NCBI GenBank assembly: GCA_963693365.1
Contig: CAVNZM010000001.1
Location: forward strand, 15,438,001 to 15,502,000
DNA from: Amoebidium appalachense
Lineage: Eukaryota > Ichthyosporea
Reading direction: 5' to 3'
DNA length: 64,000 nucleotides
Both the position numbers and the translations under genes were made by a program. Every line of letters begins with the position of its first letter. Position 1 is the stretch's first letter. The notes under the pieces are model-generated. The model had not been told where the DNA came from, searched no databases, and saw nothing but the letters and a program-made list of their open reading frames with translations. Below, in pieces: positions 11,899-23,450 of this stretch.

Positions 11899-11930
11899 CC
11901 AGCTGATACCGAGTGTCCCGAGGGGAGCCC

Positions 11931-11981
<51 letters not shown>
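11846..11981 (+). repeat. (CA)n run and terminal A tract of the LINE
   Basis: After the ORF2 stop there is a CA run to about 11896. A 40-nt unique piece follows, containing a CCCGAGGGGAGCCCCTTT segment, and then a pure A tract to 11981. The A tract is the expected 3' tail of a LINE integrated by target-primed reverse transcription. Confidence 0.75.
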
Positions 11982-11982
<1 letters not shown>

Positions 11983-11989
11983 GGGGAAC

Positions 11990-14900
11990 CCCAACTAATT
12001 GATTTCTCCTTGTAGTCTTTATGGTGTCTCGTAGAGAAAGTAAACCCTGATATATAGTCACCACCCGACATCTATGTACGTGATCATGATATACCGCTGA
12101 GGGGATATTCCGAGCAAAAACCCCCCCCCCCATACCTGAGACTGGTTCTCTTTGCCTCGAGTAAACAGCGTAAACCCCCAAGTGTACATATCATTCAAAA
12201 CAACACACCACACGTGACTCACTGACACACCCAGCTGTACCACGTACCACATCCCCATACTCCGAGTTGCAATTTCAGTGAGTTGCCCTTCACTTGAGGT
12301 CGAATGCATATGCAAGCTCACGCAGCGGACTCGAAAGCCGGATAACGGCAGAGCTTTCAAGTGAAAGGGGTAAGTTCCCGTATGTGCGCATGCGCTGAAC
12401 TGGCCCGTGCTGTTCATGCCCGGGCTAAAAATATTGAAGCTCAGGGTACGAACGACCAGCAATGGAATGTCGGGCATGTGCTAACAATGCGAAACCTTTT
12501 AGGTTTATTGTTATAAAGCGATTGGAGCAAACGGATGATTTTAATTAGTTTAAGGTTTTTTTGTAGGCCTTGGAGATTTCATTGTACGCGGCGTCTATAG
12601 ATGCTGCAACTACCTTCGCATGCTGTATGTAAAAAGTAAATCATCAAAATTTATAAAGCGCAATAGTATGCATAGTCTAAATACAAAGTGGCTCGAACGA
12701 ACCGCATACATATTGCATTGGTTTAGATATACATTCTAGTGTTTACTGATAAATAAACATCACGCATATGCATCACCAATTTAGCCCCCTCAAATTATAA
12801 TACGCTAGGTCTACATTCAAAATATGCATATTACGGCCAAGCACGACTACTTTTCATATGTCAACGCTTATTAGAAAGGGTGTAATTTGCTGGTAAAAGT
12901 GATAAAGATGATTGTCTTCTGCCGGGCGTAACTGAGGGGTGCATTGGCACTGACAACCGTGCCCGGCTGGCTTATTGAACTGATTTGTCACCCTGGGGAA
13001 AGGCAAATTTTATCCCAGTGTGGGCTTAATTTCCTCGACAGATGATTGGCTCATTAATGGAGCAACGCACACAATAAGTACTGAAGTAAGTTGAATGTAC
13101 CTATTGAATGTATCCTAAACGTATGCACCTATACGCTATAGTTTAAAATTGGTGGGTACATGTTACATCAAATGTACAAAACCAGAGGCCGGACTAATTA
13201 TGTATATATTTTTGTCACACGCGCCCAAGCCCGAATAGTAGATCGGATAGCGATGGCATAAAGTCTATAGACACTGGATCTAGATTGGCATCTACCAATC
13301 GTTTGCTTCCAAACAACCGAGAAACAGGTGCATATGTGCATGTGTCACATGTGTACACGATGTCTTCTCACAACAAAACGGGGCCAAAAAAGACCAAACG
13401 AGTCTCAACCGTAAACATAAGCATATCACGCTCAACATAAAGTGTGACTGTTTCTTCCAGCTACGACTACACAGACACAGTGTTATAACTTGTGAGTCGC
13501 GATCGACAGACTGCACGAGTCACGACCCCGTCATGATGATGAGGAGGGCCCGTGCTATAATGTCACGTTTGCATAAATAATGTTTACATAATGCAATGTA
13601 ATGTTTGTGACACACACATTCTATTACTGATTCGACAAAGTTTTGCACACACCCTATCCCATACGTGTACAGAGTCGTGCACGACCCAGTACTTGCAATT
13701 GCATACATCGCCATAGTATCGCCCGGACGTAGGGTTGCTAGAAGGCCTTGTGCGAATGTTCAGACTCAGTGTAGCCAGCTGTTTGTGCACGTCGCGCTGT
13801 TGTTGCCTGCATTGGTAGCAATACAATACCATACAAAACCAAAACTAGTATTACCTGCATGTGCAGCTCATATTCAACTTGTTTGAGTGTTTCTGACTCC
13901 TCCAAGTGACATTCTAATTGTAGTTCAAGCAAATTAAAAGAAAAGTAACTGAGCGCTTTCACGACGGCTCCAGTTGAGCAAGTTTGACACACGGACGAAG
14001 AAATCAGGTGCATGCAGGGCCCCTTACTGCCTCCACTACGGTCATGCAGTAATAGGAAAACAACATTCATAGCAGCACAACTGAGAACGAGAAGTTGGCA
14101 GTGGGTGCAAATAACTGGTCCGATTCTGTCACTCTCGAGTCTTTTCCCGAGACAACTTGGTGCAAGTTGTTTTTTGGCCAGATTATAGCAAACGGTATAC
14201 GTTTTCTTGCCAATGACAAGCAGTGGGGGATACTGTGTAACCACGGGTTTCGACGGCCAAAGTCAGCACAAGATCAGGATATGTAGTGCTCGTATCTGGG
14301 AGCCTGGAACGTATCAAATTCAAGTGTGACTCACGAGCACCAGGTGAGTGCCAAGGTGTAGGCATGCACCTCCTATTGCGCTCTTGGTCACATCGTCACA
14401 TCACTTCTGTTATTTTCAATGTCATGAGTTATCTCTCGTGTTAGAATGGACCTAAAACAGTGATGGCCCAGTAGCAACGAACATCATTTATGAAGAACCT
14501 TCCGAGTTAAAAAATATGGCACATCATCATGTGTATTCAACTTTAAAGTGGTGGCTGGTGCCCCGTTCAGTGTTGCGGTGTCTTGACTTTTTTTTTTTTT
14601 TTTTCTTTTTTTTTTTGAGCGTTCTTGCCAGTTTACAGCATGCATAGGCCATGCATAGTGACACATGCGACTTCTCGCTCGTTAAATGGCCAGGAGTTGT
14701 AGTCCGATAAAATGTGCTGCTTATAGATTTATAAACTTGTAACAGCACAGCCTGAGTCTCAAAGCACCATGACAATTTCACACAGTCATTCGCAACTTGT
14801 TTTTTTAATTCGTGGGCGGTCTACACAATGTACAACCGAAAACTAACGTAATCTTGTCCCGGGCCCCCTTTTCTGTTTCCTGTTCTTATTCGTTCGATAA

Positions 14901-15291
14901 TAATCAGTCACAAACTGTGCTCAGTGTCGTACTGGCCTCTGAAGACTTCACAGCTTGAATGCATAGCCCGTAATGTGCTGCCACTGGTATCTCTTGCTTC
15001 TGTACCCGTACATAATGCCGACCTGATGTTCGCATTCTCAGACTCAAGATCTAATCAGCGAAGAACTCACACAGACGCATTTATGCATAAAAGTTCTGGA
15101 CATGTGCACAGCCCCTGGGCACACACAAAAACATTTCCCGATCTTTCCACGTGTCGATAATCCACACCTAACGTAGCTGAGGCCTGTGTCGGTCTAATTC
15201 ATGCCAAGGTTCCACGAACTGACATTCTTAGGAAACCCACCACTGATTACGCGGAAACTTCACGCCCGCACAGGTCAAACTTTCCACGACC
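11990..15291. other. Intergenic region; no gene recognised
   Basis: Mostly unique, AT-leaning DNA with few homopolymers compared with the rest of the window. The longest unexplained open frame (13738-14244, minus) lacks an ATG start and any family motif. A 45-bp block at 12189-12236 (ACAACACACCACACGTGACT core) is repeated at about 7040-7085, on the other side of the LINE. Pure T with one C occurs at 14589-14618. I see no RNA gene here. Confidence 0.55.
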
Positions 15292-15595
15292 ATGTCACAC
15301 ATATATGAAGTAGGTGCGGGGCCCACAAGCCACCTTTCATCGGCCTACATGTTTCACGACAGTGGGCCACCAGACGGGCCAGAACACGAGTCACCCTTCG
15401 AGTCGAACCAACCAACAGGTAACACAGGAGAATATGGGGATTATGATAGCGAGGCTGATACAACTAGTTCTCAGACAAGGTATGTTTCTGAGTATGTTCA
15501 TACTCTCCCCTTCCCCCTCACTCCTCCACCCCCTTTTGCCGCCCCCCTCCCCCCCCCCCCCCCCCCCCACACACACACACATGCGCACGCGCGCG

Positions 15596-15637
<42 letters not shown>

Positions 15638-16253
15638 GCACGCGTACACCCACACACCCACACACACACAAAACCTGGGGAAGAAAAAACAAAAACACAA
15701 CCATCACCAATGCTGCTTAAACCCCCACCATCATCCCCCCCCCCCCCCCCCCCCCTTCTCCTCTCTCCTCATTCTCGCAAATTTCCCATTTCCCCCCCCC
15801 CGGTATCACAACGTTTTGGATATTTCACATTTTTCACTTGTTACGAGAACCTGTACACTTCCAATTTTACCTCCGGTATTATGTATTATCCCGGATGTTT
15901 TCACATTCCTTAATTTGCAGTGATCACACTCTATCTCACACACCTTTTTCATTGGCATCGCACATAATACGTCATATTTTCCATTTTTTTTCAACAGGTA
16001 TCACATACTATTCCTTATATCTCCTTATATCTCCTTTTACTTTCCCTGCTACTGCACAAGCAACATCTCTGGCTCAAGGTGTTGCACCTTTTTAACCTTT
16101 TATCCGTTTCTATTACACAGGGGTTCAAGACGAAGGCGGACCTTTGCTGAGCTTCAAAGAGACATTTACTGCCCGTATGAGGGCTGCCACCGGCCATATG
16201 CCTCAAAGCATTCCTTACAGCAGGTTTGCCTCCTCCCCCCCCCCCCCCCCCCC

Positions 16254-16284
<31 letters not shown>

Positions 16285-16418
16285 GAGAGAGAGAAAGAAA
16301 GAAAGAAGAAGAAAAAGGAAAAGAAAAAATGCCCCCCCCCCCCCCCCCCCCCCCCTCCCCCCCCCCCTCCCTCCCTTCCTTCCACTGTTGAAAATCGTAC
16401 CCCTCGCTCGTCCTCCCT

Positions 16419-16451
<33 letters not shown>

Positions 16452-18263
16452 TCCCTGTTACCCCCCTCCACTCCTCCCTCCGCCCCCTTACCCTCCCCAT
16501 TCTCGTTCTCCCAGGCCTTTATTACGACTTATGTCCTGCACCCCTTAGTAGTGCGTTTCCTGATTCATATATAAGGGTCCATCAGTCAGGGAGCAAATTT
16601 CTATCGAGCTCCACTCTTCCCAGTTGAGCCCCCATCCCTGTTAGAGCCCCCACAACCATCCCGGCCGTTTGTTTTTGTGACCATTCCAGACACCGGCCAA
16701 ACTTCTACCGATGATTCTGTTTCACTGAATGTTTATTATAAACTAACTGACCAATCAAAACCCATCTTTAAACACAGCACGTGCGCCTAAAGCACACCGG
16801 TGGCAAGCCATCAAATCTGCCCAAGGTTCTCAGCCCCGGGATGGTGATCTCCCAATCTGATTGGCCGAAACCCGACGGCTCACTTGAGCGGCAGCAATTT
16901 TTGAGGCCCCACGCACAGGTGGATGGGTGCCATGCGAGGGCAAACCGAATTGTTGAGCAGATGAGGTCACCACGTGCTAACAAGGGTGAGCCCCCCCCCC
17001 CCCCCCCCCCCCTACACACACACACACCACCCCCAAAAAAGGCACACACACACGCGCGCGGACTCATACACATACACACACAGATCATGACACACCGTAC
17101 ACAGTGACACACACACAAACACACACACACACACACAACACCACCACCACCACCACAACCAGCAGCCCCACCACCAATCCCCTATCTCCCGCAGCCAGCC
17201 CCTTTTCCTTCATTTGTACACCACTGCGTGGTCCTGAGCCCCTGGGGTTTCTTGTTTAGCACGGTTTCCATACCCCCCCCCCTCCCAAGTTCAGTTGATG
17301 ATGCTGTCTGAGTTGGAGAGTCGTATATACACGGGCTAAGGGGTCGAAGCTCAGACGCAATTGATGACTTGGGCCCTCCCTGAGGATGGGCTCTGCTTAT
17401 GACACATACTGTGAGCATGGCTATGTTGCATACTTGAATGTCTGCCTTTGCATGTGTCCTTCGTGTATGCGTACTTCGTACCGTGTTCCGCATTCAAACC
17501 CCCCCAGTCTTCTTTCAGAGGTGTCCTTTCAGGACAGACCACTGTGTGGAGACCGCTTTACTTCCATGCAACCGGGCATGGTTGCTCTGTGTCGTGCATC
17601 TGTAAGCACATACGCATTTTTCCCTGCGCTGCATTAGTTTGCACACACATATCCACCGTTTTGCTCACCTTGCTTGCATAAGCAACCCTGCTTGTCTTTG
17701 ATCAAGACGGGTTGACCCTCCCAAGTTCAGTTGATGCTGCTGTCTGAGTTGGAGAGTCGTATATATACTCGGGCTAAGGGGTCGAAACTCAGACGCAATT
17801 GATGACTTGGGCCCTCCCTGAGGATGGGCTCTGCTTATGACGCATACAGTATGCGTCCGCGCGTAACATACCGCCCCGACAAGGGTCGAGGTCGTTATGT
17901 TAAATTTTAATTAGTATCTAAAAATAGGCTCCCAGAGCCCGTCTCGATTATGTTACACCCCCCCCCCCCCCCCCCCCCCCCCCCCGCCCCCGCCCGCCTG
18001 CCCTCCCGCCCGCCCAGGAGGCCACACTGGGCCTCTCCATCGGGCGGGGAATCCGCAAACCGCTAAATGACATAAATATAGTAGTAAACAAATAATAAAT
18101 TGATCAAATGAATGAATAAACAAAGAATATTTATACTAGTTCCTTTTTGAGATGGTGAAAAAAAAAAAGGGAAATTCGGAAAAAAAAAAAAAAAAAAACT
18201 TTGGGAAAAAAAAAAAAAAAAAGAAGCTGAAAGCGTGAAAGCCTATGTGTGTGTGTGTGTGCC

Positions 18264-18342
<79 letters not shown>

Positions 18343-18518
18343 AAATCTAAATCAATACTTGAAAGTCTAGCATTTAGTACATCAAGTCCCCCCCCCCACC
18401 CCCCCCTCCCCTCCTCCCCAACCCGCTAAATAAGTAAATATAGAGGAAATCAATAAGTAATTGATTCAAATAATAATAAAAACATACTAATTTTTTCAAG
18501 GGGACCAAACCAAAAAAG

Positions 18519-18558
<40 letters not shown>

Positions 18559-19666
18559 CAACTCATACAAACAAGGACGTACTAGTCTTTCTGCTCCCTC
18601 ACACCTTACTCTCACACCTTACGAATTTGGCACCACACACCTACACGAGTAAGAGGCAACCCCTCCCCCTTCGCCTCATACAAATCCGTATTCAGGGTTT
18701 CATCAAGCTCCAAACCATTACCGTAACTCACACGGAAAAGAAACCCCCTTTTCTGGGCACCACCCACTATCACCCCACGCAGCCAGCCCACCAAACCAAA
18801 CCTGCGCAAGATCTCACACCCATGCACCCAAAATCGAACATCGTCTTCTGCCCAGGCTTACTGGCAGCCTTTTTCAGCGATTCCGCGCGTGTGGGGGCTC
18901 TGCGGCTCTCTAAACTCTCCATGTGCGAGCGCAATTGTGCTTTTGCCGTTTCGGCTTGTGCAATTGCACGTGTGGTTGCGTTGTTGATTGTGTTGTTTGC
19001 GTTTACAAAACCCTCAGAAATGATTGCTTGGGCTTCTTGGGTAGTTTCCTGAAACTTGTCTGTGGCCTCATTTACTGTGTGCAGTGCACTATTCAACGCC
19101 CCAAGTGCAGCTGCCTGCACCTGGACTACTGGCTTGGTCATGATCGGTGGGTTTAATATGCATTCAACCTGCCTATATGACTAGGATGTAAAAACTAGCT
19201 ATACAAGACTGCTTCGAACTAGTTGGGGCCTTCGTATGTTTCTGCTCGTTTATCGACATAGTCGGCCACATGAGTCCTTTGCATACCATGCGATGTGCGG
19301 CCACCGCCTATCATTGGCCCTGGCGAGCTTTGGGCGGTCGCTGAAATCACGGCGAACCACTGTTTTGTCTGGGAAAGAAATCGAAATACTTAAGATAGGG
19401 GGTCTAAACTGACCAGATAAACCCGATTACTCGTCCTACTATGTATAGGACCCCTTGGTGCGCTAACATAATCCCGAAAAATGACCGAGGTCAGTATGTT
19501 AAGATTTTTTGAAAATCGGCGTCGACGTTATGTTGTGCGCGGAGTATGTTACGCGCGGACGCATACTGTACTGCGCGCATGGCTATGTTGCATACTTGAA
19601 TGTTTGCCTTTTCATGTGTCCTTCGTGTATGCGTACTTCGTACCGTGTTCCGCATGCAACCCCCCC

Positions 19667-19697
<31 letters not shown>

Positions 19698-19803
19698 AAA
19701 TAAATAAAATAAAAAATAAAAAATAAAAAAAAATAAAAAACCACTACCATCACTCCCACGATGACTGTGTATTCTCAAGTTGATTTCTCCGTTACCCCCT
19801 CCC

Positions 19804-19844
<41 letters not shown>

Positions 19845-20298
19845 ATCCTCCCCCTCCCCCCCCCCCTTCCCGCCCCCCAACCAACAAAAACAAAAAAGCC
19901 CCAAAAATAACCTGTTTAAAGCAAAACAAATAAATCAAACCTTAACGATTATCTAACCTACAAAGCTGCCGATATCTTGTTCTGCACCATGTGACTTCTC
20001 ATTTTATTTTTTCAATCCGTGCACACACACCCACATGTGAACTCTTTCAGTCAGCGGACTCCTCTACCTACTAGCCCCCATATTGCTTATGTACCTTTCA
20101 GGCCAGCCATGCGCTTGAAGCAAAAATTTACGAATGCCCCCCCCCCCCCCCCCCCCCCCTCCCCCCCCCTCCCCCCCCCCCCCTCTCCCCCCTTACCCCC
20201 TCCTCTCCCCCCGCCCCCCCACACACATTCATCCACACACACCCCCTTCTCTCTCTCCCCCCCCCCCCCCCCCAAAAAAAAAAAAAAAAAAAAAAACG

Positions 20299-20397
<99 letters not shown>

Positions 20398-20439
20398 ACT
20401 CTCACTCTCACTCTCTCTCTCTCTCTCTCTCACTCACTC

Positions 20440-20486
<47 letters not shown>

Positions 20487-21642
20487 TACACACACTCACA
20501 CACACACACTCACACTCACAACCCCCCTCCCCCCCCCCCCCCCCCCCAACACACACACACACGTTTTCTCCTGCAGGCTACTTCAGCAGTCCCTCCCCCT
20601 CCACCACATACGACTACCACCAGAGCTATTGTCAAGAGCCCGCCGCAAGATCTCGAAGTGCATCCGTTCCGCAAACCGGTGCATCGCCTACAGTATTTAG
20701 ATATGAAAGGGAGATACGTCACAGCCCATCTCTCCCTAACTCCGACACAGGCCCCAAAATTTGGGCCGGCGAGGAAAGATGGACGGAGCCTGAGGCGGAA
20801 TCGCGCGATCGGAATTTTGACCAACCATACGGCCAATCGGGAGATTACTAAAGTACCCGCACGATTACAGGGAGGTGAAGTGGCAAGAGCAACCGGAATA
20901 TGGATATGATCGTGGCATTCCACAGGCAATGGCCAATCAGATTCAAGAACCGCACAACACAAATTCGCTATTGGCTGAAGCCCATGCGCAATTCCAACAA
21001 GCAATACGGGACAAAACGCAGGCCACGCACATGGCTGAGCAAGACGGAAACCAATACCATTCGAATTCGGCGCCGTTTCGGCAACGAATCAATGAGCATT
21101 TTCGGTCACACAGCCTAGATTCCGCCTTATCACCACGTGTATCCCCATACGCACGTGCACATAGCATCCATTCACATATTCGGCGCACATCAAACGTTTC
21201 CATGGGAATGGGAGACACTGCCGACCTCCCTAGCGTCCAATCATATCACATGGTTTCCCGGAAGGATCCATGTTGTTCCGCCAATGAAGAAGGACGTCAC
21301 GAGCACGCCTTGCGCTCGTCCAGTTTCCCGCTCGCTGGTCGGTTCTCCAATAGGACGGAGCGATCGGTAGATCCCAACTCCTATTGGTTGCACCCTAGAA
21401 ACGAAGTTGACTATCACCCTAGCGAGTCTACGTCCACTCAGACTCACTGGCAAACAGTCGAAAATTCGGGCCCCTGCACGCACACTGGCGAGTGGCAGGA
21501 AGTGGTGATTGAAGAAGGAGCGGAATTTTACGCACACGGGGTTCTTCATGAAGGGGGGTTTATCGTACTTGACCCCCCGGACCACCCGATGAATAATAGC
21601 GGCAATGAGTATGAGGATGAGGATGCGCACATGCGGCCGTAA
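15292..21642 (+). CDS. Single C2H2 zinc-finger protein, probable DNA-binding regulator
   Basis: Exons: 15292-15479, 16121-16223, 16778-16985 and 20577-21642; phases match at every junction. Exons 2 and 3 join to make one finger, CPYEGCHRPYASKHSLQQ followed by HVRLKH, with spacing C-x4-C-x12-H-x4-H and a TGGKPS linker-like continuation. The N-terminus is acidic and Ser/Gly-rich (GEYGDYDSEADTTSS), followed by a basic RRRR before the finger. Exon 4 is long and low in known motifs: Ser/Tyr/Pro-rich at first, then Gln/Glu/His-rich, ending in an acidic tail (NEYEDEDAHMRP). In exon 4 the frame that continues from the finger is closed by a TAA near 20849, and the downstream part is open in the -1 frame. 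This is either a 1-base error or real lesion, or a small intron from 20693 to 20849. The 3.6-kb third intron contains repeats and a DNA transposon. One finger rarely gives specificity alone; its role is unknown. Confidence 0.72.
16226..16480. repeat. Poly(C)/poly(A)/(GA) low-complexity block in intron 2
   Basis: C run, A run, GA and GAAA repeats, then several C runs separated by short unique pieces. This is typical of the introns in this window and carries no coding signal. Confidence 0.85.
17284..17510 (+). repeat. Structured dispersed repeat, copy A
   Basis: Subfamily 1. It holds the long-range stem GTCTGAGTT ... AGCTCAGAC, with a CGTATATACA segment and box-B-like GGGTCGAAGCTC between the arms. 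Next comes the conserved CCTGAGGATGGGCTCTGCTT, and then the 3' module CATGGCTATGTTGCATACTT ... GTACTTCGTACCGTG, ending in CATTCAAAC and a C run. It lies in the third intron of the zinc-finger gene. Confidence 0.75.
18244..18340. repeat. (GT)n microsatellite inside the mariner-like element
   Basis: Two TG runs separated by CCCC, the second about 75 nt long. A (CA)n run follows at 18521-18555, giving complementary arms within the element. Confidence 0.9.
18770..19141 (-). CDS. Small coiled-coil protein within the mariner-like element
   Basis: 123 codons from an ATG complementary to 19139-19141. The first ~75 residues are Ala/Thr/Gln/Asn-rich and strongly helical (AAALGALNSALHTVNEATDK ... NANNTINNATTRAIAQAETA), with low-hydrophobicity heptads that suggest a soluble coiled coil or amphipathic helix. 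A basic stretch follows (SRRAPTRAESLKKAASKPGQ). The last ~25 residues (after KTMFDFGCM) look non-coding in composition, so the true end may be a splice donor. I recognise no family; it is not a transposase. Codon composition is balanced, unlike the surrounding tract translations, which supports a real exon. It may be a captured host gene fragment, or a gene that existed before the repeats defined the element. Confidence 0.55.
   Translation of the reverse strand: MTKPVVQVQAAALGALNSALHTVNEATDKFQETTQEAQAIISEGFVNANNTINNATTRAIAQAETAKAQLRSHMESLESRRAPTRAESLKKAASKPGQKTMFDFGCMGVRSCAGLVWWAGCVG
20145..20560. repeat. Large C/A/(CA)/(CT) low-complexity block
   Basis: C runs, an A run (20274-20296), a CA run, then about 150 nt of CT with CACT interruptions and more CA and C. 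The block ends at the acceptor of the last zinc-finger exon (CTCCTGCAG at 20568-20576), where it may act as an oversized polypyrimidine tract. Confidence 0.9.
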
Positions 21643-22441
21643 TATGTTAAAGATATGTAAATGGTCGTGTGTCTTCCCTTGCATAGGTAGTCCATGAAGG
21701 GATTCAGATGATGTTGCGAATCGGGTTCTCGATCCGATCCGAATCTTTAACTGAATTAGATTCGATTCCGATTCCTAGACCGATCGGAAACGATTGCTAA
21801 TTCCGATCCAAAGCAATTTTTGCCTCAGATGAGTAAGTGACGTTAGTACTATGGGCATTTGCAAGGGCGGGGCGAGCGCCGGGGCAAGCGCAGCGAGCCC
21901 GCGGCCCCCGGCAGCGAGCAAGTTTTTGCAACTCAGCCTGAGGAGAACCCTTCCTTTCCAATGACTGATACAGTGCGATAAAAAGTAAAAACACTGTGCG
22001 AGAACAATGAAAGTGGCTCCCCAATGAAAACCCTCCAATATAGAGTGTACCGATAGTCTTACATCAGATACTCTTACTTGTGCCATTGTGAGAACAGGTC
22101 ACGCGGGCTCAGAGAGCCTCGGTCCGCACACGCGGAGACCGTGTCGACGCAATTTATATTAGTGGATATGTGAACTGAAATAGCCTAAAGATAACCAATC
22201 GCTAGCCTTACAGTTTGCCCAATCTATCCGCCCAACTGGCATATAGCAGGCAACCTATGATGTTATTGTAATTGGAGCGAGTTAGTTGGGTCCCTTTAAA
22301 GTTTGAGTGTGTGTAGGCTTATGTATCAACATAAAGAATGTTGGCACCCGGAGTGTCAGTTATGAGGCAGTGGACGAAATGTGCTCTAATCTGTTATACA
22401 CACTCCGGGGAAACCAAAATAACCCCCCCCCCCCCCCCCTC

Positions 22442-22491
<50 letters not shown>

Positions 22492-22713
22492 CCCGGGGGC
22501 CCCTCCCTCGCTCCGAGCACACACAAACACTATGCATACACCAATACACACCGGCATGACGTTGTACATGCACACACACACATGCACCGTGACACGTGTA
22601 CACACACACACACACGCACACACACTCCGAGTCTCTCTCTCTCTGAGACACGTACGCACACACGCGCGCGCTCACACACACACACGCACATCAGACACGT
22701 GTACACACTGACG

Positions 22714-22770
<57 letters not shown>

Positions 22771-23450
22771 CCGAACGCACACACACACACACACACACGT
22801 ACACACACACACACGCGCGCGTGTCCCTGAATTCCCGCATATTGGGAACGAATACGGCCAAGAGGTGTTTTGATTGGATGCAACTATATCTGATTTCAAT
22901 TTTCGCGGCAGTTTGGGATACCTGATGAAACGATGGTTGGAAAAATGGGTCCAAAAGGGGTTTTTCCGCGAGCTGAGCAGTTTTTAACATGCCATATTTT
23001 CAAATTAAAAAAAAAGCACAATTAGGCAATGCCCAATGGAAACTGGTCTTCGCGTGGTGCGGTAATGGGGGGGGGGGGGGGGGGGGGGAGGGGGGCTGGT
23101 TAGGGGCTTTTGTGCAAATTCACAAAATTCTATTTTGCTGAGCATATCAATGAAGTCATTATCATAACAAATTTACAAGCAGCGCAATAAATTAGTCCAA
23201 TCAAAAGTGGCCTTGGCGGGGTGCGCGTTCAAGTATTAAAGCACAATTAGCCAGGCCAATAAAAATGACTTTTTGGCTGGTTGTGATTATTAATAATGAG
23301 GGGGGCAGTTTTATAAGCTAAACAAATCAAACCTGGCTTTGGCTGGGTGCGTAACTGTGTAATTAGTGTTCCCAATCTTGTGTTGGATAATGGGCCCTTA
23401 GTACTCCAAAAGTGTCGGGGGGCGAGGAAAACGGCAACCTATTATGATAG
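21643..23450. other. Region between the zinc-finger gene and the LINE fragment; no gene recognised
   Basis: Contains a GATTCCGAT-rich stretch (21720-21815), a GC-rich block (21863-21935), a C run (22423-22490), CA/CG repeats (22515-22830), a G run (23067-23095), and about four diverged direct repeats of a CACAATTAG ... GGCTGGGTGCG type motif between 23016 and 23355. No coding signal was found. Confidence 0.6.

Larger units (their letters stand above)
7448..11981 (+). mobile_element. Full-length-looking non-LTR retrotransposon (LINE), two ORFs
   Basis: An element of about 4.5 kb with ORF1, an overlapping ORF2 (APE-type endonuclease plus reverse transcriptase), a short 3' region containing a (CA)n run, and a 3' A tract of about 45 nt ending at 11981. 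The 3' boundary is set by the A tract. The 5' boundary is uncertain: CGGGGAAC occurs at 7440-7447 and again directly after the A tract at 11982-11989, so it may be a target-site duplication, but 8 bp could be chance. If real, the 5' UTR is only about 15 nt and the 18-bp tandem repeats lie outside the element. Both ORFs are free of stops, so the insertion is probably young. A decayed relative lies at 23451-24215. Confidence 0.85.
17847..19568. mobile_element. Non-autonomous Tc1/mariner-like DNA transposon
   Basis: Perfect 25-bp terminal inverted repeats lie at 17847-17871 and 19544-19568, beginning CAGTATGCGTCCGCGCGTAA. They are flanked by TA on both sides (17845-17846 and 19569-19570). TA duplication and CAGT termini are the Tc1/mariner signature. 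Related subterminal blocks repeat in direct orientation near both ends (GTCGAGGTCGTTATGTTAA near 17888; ACCGAGGTCAGTATGTTAAG near 19484), possible transposase-binding sites. The interior has GT, CA, A and C tracts, two degenerate AT-rich direct repeats (about 18060 and 18424), and a minus-strand ORF at 18770-19141. No DDE transposase is visible, so it depends on an enzyme encoded elsewhere. Confidence 0.8.
17625..19680 (+). repeat. Structured dispersed repeat, copy B, split by a mariner-like element
   Basis: The 5' part is 17625-17846: hairpin GTCTTTGATCAAGAC, stem GTCTGAGTT with AACTCAGAC, palindromic loop, and GATGGGCTCTGCTTATGACG. The 3' part resumes at 19571 (GCATGGCTATGTTGCATACT ... GTACTTCGTACCGTG, then GCATGCAAC and a C run). 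Removing 17847-19568 and one TA restores an ordinary copy like A, so the transposon inserted after the repeat. Confidence 0.8.

Noticed and set aside
13738-14244. Minus-strand 168-codon reading frame
   Set aside because: No ATG at its start, no recognisable domain and no splice context; likely chance.
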